Assembly (NCBI GenBank): GCA_963789535.1
Contig: CAWBKU010000005.1
Location: 806,001 to 870,000, forward strand
DNA length: 64,000 nt
Source: CAVXHQ01 sp963789535
Lineage (GTDB): Bacteria > Pseudomonadota > Alphaproteobacteria > Rhodobacterales > Rhodobacteraceae
Reading direction: 5' to 3'
Each line of letters opens with the position of its first letter. Positions within the stretch are counted from its first letter, which is position 1. The notes under the pieces are model-generated. The model saw nothing but the letters and a program-made list of their open reading frames with translations. It did not search any database and had not been told where the DNA came from. Shown one piece after another: positions 45,074-53,742 of the stretch. Both the position numbers and the translations under genes were made by a program.

Positions 45074-45855
45074 CGGAACCCCTCCTCGCCGTCCTCGTGC
45101 AGCCGCGGACCCCGCGCCTCGATCGGTTCCAGCGCACTCTCCACCGGCACATTCGGCGCCTCGGTCACGCCCGCGATCCGCGCCGCCGGGTTGTGCGCCC
45201 AGCGCACGGCGTTGCGCAGGAGGTGCCCGACGTTCGGATCGAAATAGGTCGGATAGGTCTCGTGGCCGGGCCGGAAATAGAAGACGCGGCCCGCGCCGCG
45301 CGTCCACGTGGCCCCCGACCGGAACACCTCGCCGCCCTGGAACCAGCTTATCAGCACCGTCTCCTGCGGTTCGGGGATGCCGAACGGCTCGCCGTACATC
45401 TCCTCGTTCTCGAGCTCGAAGTGGTCTGGCAGGCCCGCGACGATCGGATGGTTGCGCGCCGTCACCCACAGCCGCTCGCGCTCGCCCGCCTCGCGCCACG
45501 TCAGGGTGCAGGGCGTGCCCATCAGCCGCTTGAAGATCTTGGAGAAATGCCCCGAGTGCAGCACGATCAGGCCCATCCCTCCCCAGACCGCCTCCGCCAC
45601 CCGTTCGACGACGGCATCGCTCACCTCGCCGTGCGCCGCATGGCCCCACCACAGCATCACGTCGGTCTCATCGACGCGGGCCTGAGGCAGGCCATGCTCG
45701 GCCTCCTGCAAGGTCGCGGTGGTCGCCGCGATGTCGCCGTCGGCGCCCAGTGCGGCGGCAATCGCGCCGTGGATGCCGTCGGGATAGACCCCCGCCACCA
45801 CGGCATTGTGGGTCTCGTGGACGTTCTCGTTCCAGACGGTCGCGCGGATGGTCAT
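45070..45855 (-). CDS. ThuA-domain protein (trehalose-utilisation type)
   Basis: 261 aa. ThuA fold (class-I glutamine-amidotransferase-like) with VWNENVHETHN near the start, LWWGHAAHGEV, GLIVLHSGHFS and GRVFYFRPGHETYPTYF. In Sinorhizobium thuAB oxidises trehalose-type disaccharides to 3-keto forms. It overlaps the Gfo/Idh gene, its usual partner. First gene of the run that continues to the glycosyltransferases; the 86-bp gap before GT4 leaves open whether they share a transcript. Confidence 0.83.
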   Translation of the reverse strand: MTIRATVWNENVHETHNAVVAGVYPDGIHGAIAAALGADGDIAATTATLQEAEHGLPQARVDETDVMLWWGHAAHGEVSDAVVERVAEAVWGGMGLIVLHSGHFSKIFKRLMGTPCTLTWREAGERERLWVTARNHPIVAGLPDHFELENEEMYGEPFGIPEPQETVLISWFQGGEVFRSGATWTRGAGRVFYFRPGHETYPTYFDPNVGHLLRNAVRWAHNPAARIAGVTEAPNVPVESALEPIEARGPRLHEDGEEGFR

Positions 45856-45921
45856 GGGGATGCTCCGGGGTTGGAAATGCGACGTGTCTAGGCAACCGCG
45901 CCGCAGGCTTCAATGCCGATG

Positions 45922-46695
45922 TCACAGGCCGCGCAGACCGTCCCACAAGAGCTTCAGCGCCAGCAGGAACAGCAGCGCGTGCATGATCGGATAGAATACC
46001 TCCGCCCGCATCCGCCGCACGATTGCCGCCCCCGCGAAGGTCGCCACCGCCGCGACCGGCATCAGCGTGGCCGAAGTCACGAGGTTTGTCGTGTCGAACT
46101 GCCCCAGTGCCGCGTAGGGGATCAGCTTCACCAGATTGACGAGGGTGAAGAACAGCGTCGAGGTGCCGGTAAAGATCGCCGGTGCGGCGCGCAGCGGCAT
46201 CGCATAGACCTGATAGGCGGGGCCGCCCGAGTGGGCTACGAAACTGCCGTATCCCGACAGGAACGCCCAGAACGTCGCCCGCCCGGCATGTTGCGGGCGC
46301 GGCGTCACGTTCCGGCGGCGCCGCGCGATCATGTAGCTGGCCAGATACCCCAGCGCGATGGCCGCGATCACGAGGCGCACCGCCGCATCCGACACCAGCG
46401 CCGCCGTCAGCCACCCGACCGCCACCCCCGCGACCGCGCCGGGCAACATCGTCGCCACCATCCGCAAATCCCATCTGCGCCACCACGCCCATATCCCGAT
46501 GAAGTCCATCACGAGCAGCAGCGGCAGGAGTATCCCCGCCGCCTGCACCGGCGGAATGATCAGGCTGAGCGTCGCCACCCCGAGGATCGCCATCGTCCCG
46601 CCGAGGCCCCCCTTGGAGAGCCCGACGAGGATCGCCACGAGGAACGCCACGGCGATGTCGGTCGGCGTGGTAAAGAGGAAACCGGCGGGAAGCAT
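45922..46695 (-). CDS. TauE/SafE-family (TSUP) membrane permease
   Basis: 257 aa, about eight hydrophobic segments. Begins with FLFTTPTDIAVAFLVAILVG followed by LSKGGLGGTMAILGVATLSL, the first TSUP repeat; the second repeat has GYGSFVAHSGGPAYQVYAMP. The family exports or imports sulfonates, sulfite or organic acids across the inner membrane. Substrate unknown. Stand-alone, on the same strand as its neighbours. Confidence 0.83.
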   Translation of the reverse strand: MLPAGFLFTTPTDIAVAFLVAILVGLSKGGLGGTMAILGVATLSLIIPPVQAAGILLPLLLVMDFIGIWAWWRRWDLRMVATMLPGAVAGVAVGWLTAALVSDAAVRLVIAAIALGYLASYMIARRRRNVTPRPQHAGRATFWAFLSGYGSFVAHSGGPAYQVYAMPLRAAPAIFTGTSTLFFTLVNLVKLIPYAALGQFDTTNLVTSATLMPVAAVATFAGAAIVRRMRAEVFYPIMHALLFLLALKLLWDGLRGL

Positions 46696-46785
46696 GGCGC
46701 AGGGGTGGCATGTTTCGGGGGGGCGGGGAAGGTGGGGCGTGGCGGTCCCGCAGGTCGTCGCCCCGGCCTGTCCCGAGGCGTCGTC

Positions 46786-47769
46786 TCAGGTGCCGAGGTT
46801 CTGCATGCGCGACCGCCGCAGCGCGCCGGGGTCGACGACGTCAATGTGGCTGTCCACCGCCGCGGCGCGCGTCCGTTGGGCGGCCGGGCTGGCGCGCCGT
46901 TCGTAATTCAGCGCGGCCCCGGCGCACTGAAGGCAAAAGAGCCAGATCGAAACGACGAGCGCGATGGCGACCAACAGCGCATTGGCGAGGGTGAACGACG
47001 CCTCCTGCTCGCCGACGACGAACAGGACCACGTCGTCGAGCCTGTCGGTCAGAACGCCCGTCAATCCCAGATAGGCAAAGGCGTCGCCGACCAGCGGAAT
47101 CGCGACCGTGGCGAGCCCGGTGATCGCGACCAGCACAAGCATCATCGCGGCGAACCCGGTCCCGAACCCGCCGAACGGCACGGCCGCACGCCCGCCGGAA
47201 TCGCGCCCCGCAGCGGCACGCGCCAGCACCGGCAGCAGGGCCGCCCGCAGGGCCATCGCCGCAACCACCGTCACGAACGACAGGACCGTCAGCGCCCCGA
47301 ACGCCACCTGCCTCGACAGGACGGCCACCGGGTCGCGGACCGCTTCGGCCTGCAACGCCTGCCGGATCGCCTCGTCGAATGGCAGGCCGCCCTGAAACAC
47401 GATCAGCGTGGCACCCAGCACGATGGCCGACAGCGCAAAGCCTGCGATGCCCTCGACGACGCCGTAGCCGACAGCCGCACCCAGCAGGCCGACTTGCGAA
47501 GATGTCGTCCGCACACCCAGCACGTTCAGGCCGATCCGGATGCCGACGAGATAGGGATGCATCGAAATGACATAGACGATCGCGCCGATCATCAGCGGAA
47601 AGAGCATCAGCAACAGGAACCCGACGACGGGAATGTAGGCCAGCACATGAATGGCGCCATAGAGAGAGAAGACCGTCAGGACGACATAGAAGACAGTCCA
47701 GACCGGCAGGACGAGCAGGAACCGCCACAGGATCGACAGGGAGAGGGGAAAGGCACGCAACAGGATCAT
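46786..47769 (-). CDS. Polytopic membrane protein of unknown family
   Basis: 327 aa from the ATG ending at 47769; upstream extension of the frame is not supported. At least six membrane segments, including FLLVLPVWTVFYVVLTVFSL, VGFLLLMLFPLMIGAIVYVI, AALLPVLARAA-flanking helices and ANALLVAIALVVSIWLFCL. The soluble C-terminus of ~35 residues is basic. I recognise no transporter or enzyme motif. Located between TauE/SafE and FNT genes, possibly with a 90-bp gap to the former. Confidence 0.68.
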   Translation of the reverse strand: MILLRAFPLSLSILWRFLLVLPVWTVFYVVLTVFSLYGAIHVLAYIPVVGFLLLMLFPLMIGAIVYVISMHPYLVGIRIGLNVLGVRTTSSQVGLLGAAVGYGVVEGIAGFALSAIVLGATLIVFQGGLPFDEAIRQALQAEAVRDPVAVLSRQVAFGALTVLSFVTVVAAMALRAALLPVLARAAAGRDSGGRAAVPFGGFGTGFAAMMLVLVAITGLATVAIPLVGDAFAYLGLTGVLTDRLDDVVLFVVGEQEASFTLANALLVAIALVVSIWLFCLQCAGAALNYERRASPAAQRTRAAAVDSHIDVVDPGALRRSRMQNLGT

Positions 47770-48125
47770 CGGATTCTCGCGGTTCACGTCGATTGCCCGA
47801 TCGTGCTGCCGAAGCATGGCGACTTCATGACCCGATCGGGTCGAAAGGACGGGGAGCGTCGCGTGCATCCGCCGTGCCGTCCGTCGCCGTCGCGGCACGC
47901 GACGTGTCGCACGCTCGCTGCCCATGGTGTCCCGAGGCCGGCTTCGGCTTCGCGCCAACCCGTCACCGCTCGCTGCCTCATCCCGCGTCGATGCGCCGAC
48001 GTCGCCGATGGCATACCGTCATGGCGGGGTCATGGCGGGGGCGAAGCGGCATGGCGAGACGTGCCTCGCCAAGGTGAATGGCGCGCGGACCGTGCCCGTG
48101 CCGCGACACCGCCGTCGACAAGCCG
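47770..48125. other. 356-bp intergenic stretch, no supportable gene
   Basis: Short ORFs on both strands lack ribosome sites and family similarity. It contains a near-palindrome GACCCGATCGGGTC at 47829-47842, 60 bp upstream of the membrane-protein start, and a short direct repeat TCATGGCGGGG around 48019-48040. Nothing else recognised. Confidence 0.5.
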
Positions 48126-48989
48126 CTAATACCTGCGCGTCAGGACTTCCTCGCGGACCTGCCCCCAGGCCAGCAGCGTGAAGACCACGGTGCCGCCGAT
48201 CACGTTTCCCGCAAGCACGGGAAGGAAGAAGCCGAAGACCGCCGCGACGCCGCCCAACTCTCCCGTCAGGACCAGAAAGGCCATCTCGACAGAGCCGGCG
48301 ATGACGTGGGTGAAATCGCCCGCAGCGATGAGCCAGGTAAAGATCAGGATGATGAAGAACGCCTCGCCGCGATCCCCCGCCGAGAGCATCCAGACGAGCG
48401 CGGCGATGAGGATGCCCGAGGGCACCGCCTTCGACAGGCCGACAACCGCCGAAAAGCTGGTGGCGTGGCGCGACAGATCGCCGACCGCCGTCAGGACATC
48501 GGGCGGCAGCGCGGGTGTCCATGCCACGACAGCGGCGGCACAGAAGGCGCCGACGACGTTGGCCAGAAGGACGATCGACCACAGTCGCGCGACCTGCCAG
48601 CCGCAGTGCCAGTCGCGCCGCGACAGAAGCGGCAGGACCGTCGTGATCGTGTTCTCGGTAAACAACTGCATCCGGCCCAGGATGACGAGGAGAAAGCCGA
48701 AGGCGTAGCCGAAGCTCTCGACCAGCGGGCGCCACGGCGTATCGGGCAGATTCGTGCGCAGCACGGCCTCGCCGATGACGGAAAAGGATATCAGGATGCC
48801 GGCCGCAAAACCCGAGAACATCAGCGACAGGTTCGGTCGCGAGAGTTCTTCCTCGCCCTCGCGCATGACCACCTCGTAGACGAGGCGCGACGAGAGGGAG
48901 GCCGCGCGGTCGACGGCATCTTCCTCTGCCTCGTCCCCGGTCTCGTGCACCTCCATCGATGCTGTGCTCTGGTTCTGCGTCTCGTCCAT
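48126..48989 (-). CDS. Formate/nitrite transporter (FNT) family channel
   Basis: 287 aa from the ATG ending at 48989. An acidic N-terminal tail of about 50 residues precedes six membrane segments; FSGFAAGILISFSVIG matches the first FNT repeat and VWMLSAGDRGEAFFIILIFTW the second half. It resembles YfdC-like members of the family, which differ from FocA/NirC in length of the tail. Transported anion unknown. Not next to formate or nitrite metabolism genes. Confidence 0.85.
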   Translation of the reverse strand: MDETQNQSTASMEVHETGDEAEEDAVDRAASLSSRLVYEVVMREGEEELSRPNLSLMFSGFAAGILISFSVIGEAVLRTNLPDTPWRPLVESFGYAFGFLLVILGRMQLFTENTITTVLPLLSRRDWHCGWQVARLWSIVLLANVVGAFCAAAVVAWTPALPPDVLTAVGDLSRHATSFSAVVGLSKAVPSGILIAALVWMLSAGDRGEAFFIILIFTWLIAAGDFTHVIAGSVEMAFLVLTGELGGVAAVFGFFLPVLAGNVIGGTVVFTLLAWGQVREEVLTRRY

Positions 48990-49124
48990 CCGGATCCTTG
49001 CCCTGCTCCTCGGCCGGCCTTGCCATGCCGACGCTGTGACGCCCCTCCGCCGGTCCCCCGGCCTCGTCCCGCCCGTCATCCGACCGTTGCGGGCAAGGCA
49101 CCGCTCCGGCGGGGCGGTCCCGGC

Positions 49125-49994
49125 TCAGTGCCGCACGAGCCGTTCGTAACTCTCCGCGATATCCCGCGTCAGCGCGCCGACCTCGAAGGTGTAGTCGCCG
49201 ATCTGCCCCACCGGCGTCACCTCGGCGGCGGTTCCCGTCAGCCAGCACTGCTCGAACCCCTCGAGTTCCTCTGGCATGATGTGCCGCTCGTGGACCTTCA
49301 CCTGCTTCTCGCGCAGCATCCCGATCACCGTCTGCCGGGTCAGGCCGTTGAGAAAGCAGTCGGGGTCGGGCGTATGCACCTCGCCGTCCTTGACGAAAAA
49401 GATGTTGGCCCCCGTCGCCTCGGCCACATAGCCGCGATAGTCGAACATCATCGCGTCCGAACAGCCCTTTGCCTCCGCCGCGTGCTTGGACATCGTGCAG
49501 ATCATGTAGAGGCCCGCGGCCTTTGCGTGGCTGGGGATCGTTTCGGGCGAGGGGCGCTTCCACTTCGAGATGTCGAGTTTCGCGCCCTTCATCTTGGCGT
49601 CGCCATAGTAATTCCCCCATTCCCACGCCGCGATGGCGAGGCGGACCGGGTTGCGCTGCGAGGCGACGCCCATGTCCTGCCCGGCGCCGCGCCAGGCGAT
49701 GGCGCGGACATAGGCATCGGTGAATCCGTTCGCCGTCAGGACCGCCTGCTTGGCCGCCTCGATCTCGTCGACGGTCCAGGGGATCTCGAAGTCGAGCTGG
49801 TTGGCGGAAAAGTGCAGCCGCTCGGAATGCTGGCGGCTCTTGAAGATGGTGCCGTTATAGCACCGCTCGCCCTCGAAGACCGACGAGGCATAATGCAGGC
49901 CATGGGTCAGGATGTGGACCTGCGCGTCGCGCCAGTCCACCAGCTTGCCGTCCATCCAGATCGTGCCGTCGCGATCGTCGTATCCGCCGTCCAT
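49125..49994 (-). CDS. ilvE: Branched-chain amino-acid aminotransferase
   Basis: 289 aa from the ATG ending at 49994; an upstream ATG (50078) lies in the divergent promoter region. Fold type IV PLP enzyme: the lysine is in SHAKAAGLYM, preceded by the GTxxxAPS-like TIPS; the substrate loop is GYVAEATGANIFFVKDG. It transfers amino groups to branched-chain 2-oxo acids. Divergent from petP, with 137 bp between. Confidence 0.92.
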   Translation of the reverse strand: MDGGYDDRDGTIWMDGKLVDWRDAQVHILTHGLHYASSVFEGERCYNGTIFKSRQHSERLHFSANQLDFEIPWTVDEIEAAKQAVLTANGFTDAYVRAIAWRGAGQDMGVASQRNPVRLAIAAWEWGNYYGDAKMKGAKLDISKWKRPSPETIPSHAKAAGLYMICTMSKHAAEAKGCSDAMMFDYRGYVAEATGANIFFVKDGEVHTPDPDCFLNGLTRQTVIGMLREKQVKVHERHIMPEELEGFEQCWLTGTAAEVTPVGQIGDYTFEVGALTRDIAESYERLVRH

Positions 49995-50131
49995 TGCCCT
50001 CGTCCTTTGCGTTTGTGTCCTGAATATGCCCACTCCGGACATAATATTGCGTCGATTGATCAGAATCGCTACCAGCACCCCCTTGGAATGTCAACAAGGC
50101 TGACGTATCTTCGCGCCGAAAGGGGACACCA

Positions 50132-50644
50132 ATGGCCGAGAGGCAAAGCGGCGCGAGCCTGCTGTTTCTGACCGACGATCAGTTGCGCAAGGGGATCGAG
50201 GCGATGTTCTTCGCCTATCGCGGCTTTACCGCCGACCCGGATCGCATCCTGTCGGAACGCGGCTATGGCCGCGCCCATCACCGCGCCCTGCATTTCATCC
50301 ACCGCAGCCCCGGCACCACGGTCAACAACCTCCTCGCGATCCTCGGGGTCACGAAGCAATCCCTCAATCGTGTCTTGCGCAGCCTGATCGGCGATGGCCT
50401 TGTTTCGGTCACGGTGGGCCGGATCGACCGGCGCGAGCGGCACTTGCGCCTGACCGAGGCGGGGCGCGCGCTCGAGCGTGACCTGTCGGACGCGCAGAGC
50501 GAGCGGATGCGCAGCGCCTATCGCGCTGCCGGACCGCAGGCGGTGGCGGGGTTCCGGCAGGTCCTCGAGGCGATGATGGACGACACGATGCGCGCGCAGT
50601 TCGACGCGCTCAAAGAGGCGAAGGCGGGGGAACGGAAGGGATGA
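50132..50644 (+). CDS. petP: MarR-family regulator, PetP-like
   Basis: 170 aa. MarR winged helix with GTTVNNLLAILGVTKQSLNR and the wing GLVSVTVGRIDRRERHLRLT. Followed with a four-base overlap by a PetR-like response regulator. In Rhodobacter capsulatus petP-petR lie upstream of the cytochrome bc1 genes and are needed for growth. Here petABC is not in the window. Symbol based on pairing and order, so moderate confidence. Confidence 0.75.
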   Translation: MAERQSGASLLFLTDDQLRKGIEAMFFAYRGFTADPDRILSERGYGRAHHRALHFIHRSPGTTVNNLLAILGVTKQSLNRVLRSLIGDGLVSVTVGRIDRRERHLRLTEAGRALERDLSDAQSERMRSAYRAAGPQAVAGFRQVLEAMMDDTMRAQFDALKEAKAGERKG

Positions 50645-51339
50645 CCGAGGACGCACACCTGCTGATCGTCGACGACGACGAGCGGATCCGGGGCCTGTTG
50701 CAGAAGTTCCTGATGCGCAACGGCTTCCTCGCGTCGACCGCGCGCGACGCCGCCCACGCGCGCCGCGTCCTTTCGGGCCTCGAGTTCGACCTCATCGTGC
50801 TCGACGTGATGATGCCGGGCGAGGACGGGGTGAGCCTGTGCCGCGACCTGCGCGCAACGATTGCGACGCCGATCCTGCTGCTCACCGCCAAGGGAGAGAC
50901 CGGCGACCGCATCGCCGGCCTCGAGGCCGGGGCGGACGATTATCTGGCCAAACCCTTCGAGCCGAAGGAATTGCTGTTGCGGATCAACGCCATCCTGCGC
51001 CGCGTCCCGCAAAGCGAACCGGCGGTCGTGGCGCCCAAGGTGCTGACCCTCGGCCCGCTGCGCTATGACATCGAACGCGGCGAGATGTGGCAGGGCGCGG
51101 TGCTGGTGCGGCTGACGGCGACCGAAAGCCACCTCATGCGCATCTTATCGGGCTGTCCCGGCGAGGCGGTGTCGCGCGGCCAACTGGTCGAGGAACTCGG
51201 CCGTGGCGGCGGTCAGGCGCAGGAACGCGCCATCGACGTGCAGATCACCCGGCTGCGCCGCAAACTGGAGGCGGATCCGAAGCAGCCGCGGTATCTTCAG
51301 ACCGTGCGGGGCGAGGGGTATATGCTGGCGCCGGACTGA
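50641..51339 (+). CDS. petR: OmpR-family response regulator, PetR-like
   Basis: 232 aa. Receiver with LLIVDDDERIRGLLQ, phospho-Asp in LIVLDVMMPGEDG, LTAKGETGDRI and KPFEPKELLLRI; winged-helix output with AIDVQITRLRRKLEADP. No histidine kinase is adjacent, as in the R. capsulatus petPR pair. ATGA overlap with the MarR gene. Targets cannot be read from sequence. Confidence 0.83.
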   Translation: MTEDAHLLIVDDDERIRGLLQKFLMRNGFLASTARDAAHARRVLSGLEFDLIVLDVMMPGEDGVSLCRDLRATIATPILLLTAKGETGDRIAGLEAGADDYLAKPFEPKELLLRINAILRRVPQSEPAVVAPKVLTLGPLRYDIERGEMWQGAVLVRLTATESHLMRILSGCPGEAVSRGQLVEELGRGGGQAQERAIDVQITRLRRKLEADPKQPRYLQTVRGEGYMLAPD

Positions 51340-51413
51340 CCGGCACTGACATGGAGCGGACCGGTGTCCTGTGGTGGCTGCGGACCGGCAACTGTCTGTC
51401 GACATGGCGCCCG

Positions 51414-51957
51414 TCAGAAGCATCCCGTCGGTATCGTCACGCCCGCCTCTTTCCAGTTCTCGATAGGCCGGACCTGCATCCCCGTCGTCGTGACCGGCAC
51501 TGTCCGATCGGCATCTGTCATCGTGCCTTTGCCAGCCGTGAGGTCCACCGAACAGGTCGCCCCGTCTATCTCCGAGTAATATCCCCATCCGATGACCGAC
51601 CTGCGCCGTCCAACACGTCCCTCCTCAATGTCGTGCGCGCGGACAACGGACCGTTAGTTCGGATGAACCCACTCTCCCCCTCGCCCCAGGCCAGCGTCAC
51701 GTAGTCGCCCGCGCGCCCCACGGCTGCAATCGCCTCACCCTGTGCCACGACCAGCGACGAATCGAATACGGGTATTTCGTCGCCGCGATAGATCACGAGG
51801 TCGGCGGTAAAGCCGTCTGGATTATCGACCAGATAGGCGGTCTCGACCTGTTGTCGCCGTCCAGGTCACCGGTCAGGCCGCTATCAGGCGCGATCTCGGC
51901 TGCCGCGGCGGTCGCGGCCAGCAGGACAATTCCGACTGCGATAAAGTCTCTCATCAT
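51414..51957 (-). pseudogene. Decayed secreted-protein gene, paralogue of the adjacent gene
   Basis: The start MMRDFIAVGIVLLAATAAAA is a signal peptide followed by GLTGDLDGDN. One C appears lost at about 51852 (ACAACAGGTC), after which the expected VETAYLVDNPDGFTADLVIY continues in another frame to about 51660; a further shift leads to GWGYYSEIDGATCSVDLTAG and TIPTGCF ending at 51414. These segments align with DLNGDGRAERFWL, DTLDLDAGGTCDVNLLTGRG and VLPECA in the paralogue upstream (51983-52522). Confidence 0.75.
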
Positions 51958-51982
51958 TTCACTCCGTTCGGAAACCGGGTGT

Positions 51983-52522
51983 CTACTCCGCCAGCGCCGC
52001 ACATTCGGGCAGCACCCCCACATCGACGTTCCAGTCGTCGACGAAGGGCGCGCGCATCCCCACCGTGATCGGCACACTCTTGCCGCCCATGGTCAGCGCG
52101 CCCCGCCCGGTCAGCAGGTTCACGTCGCAGGTGCCGCCCGCGTCGAGGTCGAGGGTGTCATAGCTGTCGTAGGTATAGCCCGCGATCATGTACCCGCCAT
52201 TCCGATACGCGATCGTCAGCACCTGTTGCCAACGATTGCGCCCGACCGAGAGGTTGCCCGAGATCACCCGGACCGAGCCGTTCTCGGCCAGTTCCAGCGA
52301 CGGCTCGTTGCCCGCCATCGTCCCGGCCCAGACGAAACCCGGCACCTGCACCGTCGCGCCGCCCGTCCCCTCGATCACCAGATCGGCCATGGCGTCGCCC
52401 CCGGCATAAAGCCAGAACCGCTCGGCCCGCCCATCGCCGTTCAGGTCGGCATAAAGCTGCGCCTCCTGCGCCGCGGCGGGCGCGGCGAGCAGGAGCAGAG
52501 GCAACAGAAGGCGGGCGGACAT
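51983..52522 (-). CDS. Secreted/periplasmic protein of unknown function
   Basis: 179 aa from the ATG ending at 52522. Signal peptide MSARLLLPLLLLAAPAAAQ with AxA cleavage site, then a beta-rich domain beginning LYADLNGDGRAERFWLYAGG, an FG-GAP/dockerin-like Ca-binding DxNxDG motif, and cysteines in GGTCDVNLL and LPECAA that may form a disulfide. Family not recognised. Followed after 25 bp by a decayed paralogue. Divergent from the histone-deacetylase-like gene. Confidence 0.75.
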   Translation of the reverse strand: MSARLLLPLLLLAAPAAAQEAQLYADLNGDGRAERFWLYAGGDAMADLVIEGTGGATVQVPGFVWAGTMAGNEPSLELAENGSVRVISGNLSVGRNRWQQVLTIAYRNGGYMIAGYTYDSYDTLDLDAGGTCDVNLLTGRGALTMGGKSVPITVGMRAPFVDDWNVDVGVLPECAALAE

Positions 52523-52570
52523 GGCGGCTCTCCACTTGTGGACGGCCCACAATTGCGCTTCGGTGGCGTC

Positions 52571-53500
52571 ATGACAACTGCTCTTCTGACGCATCCCGAC
52601 TGCCTCGGCCACGTCACGCCGCCGGGCCATCCCGAACAGGTCGCGCGCCTCGACGCGGTGCTCGGCGCGCTCGAGGGCCTCGATCTTGTGCGCGTCTCTG
52701 CCCCGATGGCCGCCGAGGACGACCTGCTGCGGGCGCACCCGAGGGCGCATCTGATTGCGATGGCTGCGGCTGGCCCCGAGAGCGGCTGGCGCAGCCTCGA
52801 CGCAGATACGCATATGTCCGCCGGGACGCTCGCCGCCGCATACCGTGCGGCCGGTGCCGCCGTGCGCGCCGTCGACCTCGTCCTCGGCGGGCAGGCGCAG
52901 AACGCCTTTGCCGCCGTCCGCCCGCCCGGCCACCATGCCGAACGCGAGACTGCGATGGGCTTTTGCTTCTTCGGCACCGTCGCGGTGGCGGCGAAACACG
53001 CCCTGGACCACCACGGACTGAAGCGCGTGGCCATCGTCGATTTCGACGTCCACCACGGCAACGGCACGCAGGATCTGGTCGAGGACGATCCGCGCATCCT
53101 GTTCTGCTCGACCCACCAGATGCCGCTCTATCCCGGCACAGGCGCCGCCCACGAGACCGGCGGGCACGACAATGTCGTCAACGTGCCATTGCGCGAGGGG
53201 GCGGGCGGCACGGAGTTTCGCGCGGCGATGGACGGTCACATCCTGCCCCGCGTCGTCGCCTTCGCGCCCGACCTCATCCTGATCTCGGCGGGCTTCGACG
53301 CCCACGCCGACGATCCCCTCGCCGGCTTGCGCCTGACAGAGGCCGATTTCGCCTGGATCACCGGGCGGCTCTGCGACATCGCCGACGATTGCTGCGGCGG
53401 GCGTGTGGTTTCCGCGCTCGAGGGGGGCTATGACCTCGAGGCGCTGGGCGCCTCCGCCCGGGCGCATGTCGAAATCCTGATCGAGAGAGGTGCAGCATGA
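52571..53500 (+). CDS. Histone deacetylase-like (acetylpolyamine/acuC-type) hydrolase
   Basis: 309 aa from the ATG at 52571. Arginase/deacetylase fold: RPPGHHAERETAMGFCFF holds the catalytic histidine pair; zinc ligands lie in IVDFDVHHGNGTQD and LISAGFDAHADDPL; the glycine-rich VVSALEGGYDLEAL completes the site. Bacterial members deacetylate polyamines or small amides. Overlaps xseB by four bases (ATGA), so it heads the xseB-ispA operon. Confidence 0.88.
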   Translation: MTTALLTHPDCLGHVTPPGHPEQVARLDAVLGALEGLDLVRVSAPMAAEDDLLRAHPRAHLIAMAAAGPESGWRSLDADTHMSAGTLAAAYRAAGAAVRAVDLVLGGQAQNAFAAVRPPGHHAERETAMGFCFFGTVAVAAKHALDHHGLKRVAIVDFDVHHGNGTQDLVEDDPRILFCSTHQMPLYPGTGAAHETGGHDNVVNVPLREGAGGTEFRAAMDGHILPRVVAFAPDLILISAGFDAHADDPLAGLRLTEADFAWITGRLCDIADDCCGGRVVSALEGGYDLEALGASARAHVEILIERGAA

Positions 53501-53742
53501 GCGACACGGACGTTCCGGTGGCGGACCTGACCTTCGAGGCGGCGATCCGCGAATTGGAACAGGTCGTCGGACGCCTCGAACGCGGCGACGTCGCCCTCGA
53601 GGAATCCATCGCCCTCTACGAACGCGGCGCCGCCCTGCGTGCCCGCTGCGAGAAGAAGCTGGGCGAGGCCGAGGAGAAGGTCGCGAAGATCACGCTCGGC
53701 GCCGACGGTCAGCCCACGGGGACCGTGCCCCTCGATGAGTGA
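53497..53742 (+). CDS. xseB: Exodeoxyribonuclease VII small subunit
   Basis: 81 aa. LTFEAAIRELEQVVGRLERG followed by VALEESIALYERGAAL is the conserved helical hairpin of XseB. It pairs with XseA (not in the window) to degrade single-stranded DNA. Overlaps the upstream deacetylase by four bases and ispA by eight bases. Confidence 0.93.
   Translation: MSDTDVPVADLTFEAAIRELEQVVGRLERGDVALEESIALYERGAALRARCEKKLGEAEEKVAKITLGADGQPTGTVPLDE

Noticed and set aside
47793..48181. Overlapping plus-strand ORFs in the 47.8-48.1 kb gap
   Set aside because: Arginine-rich shadows with no ribosome site or recognised similarity.
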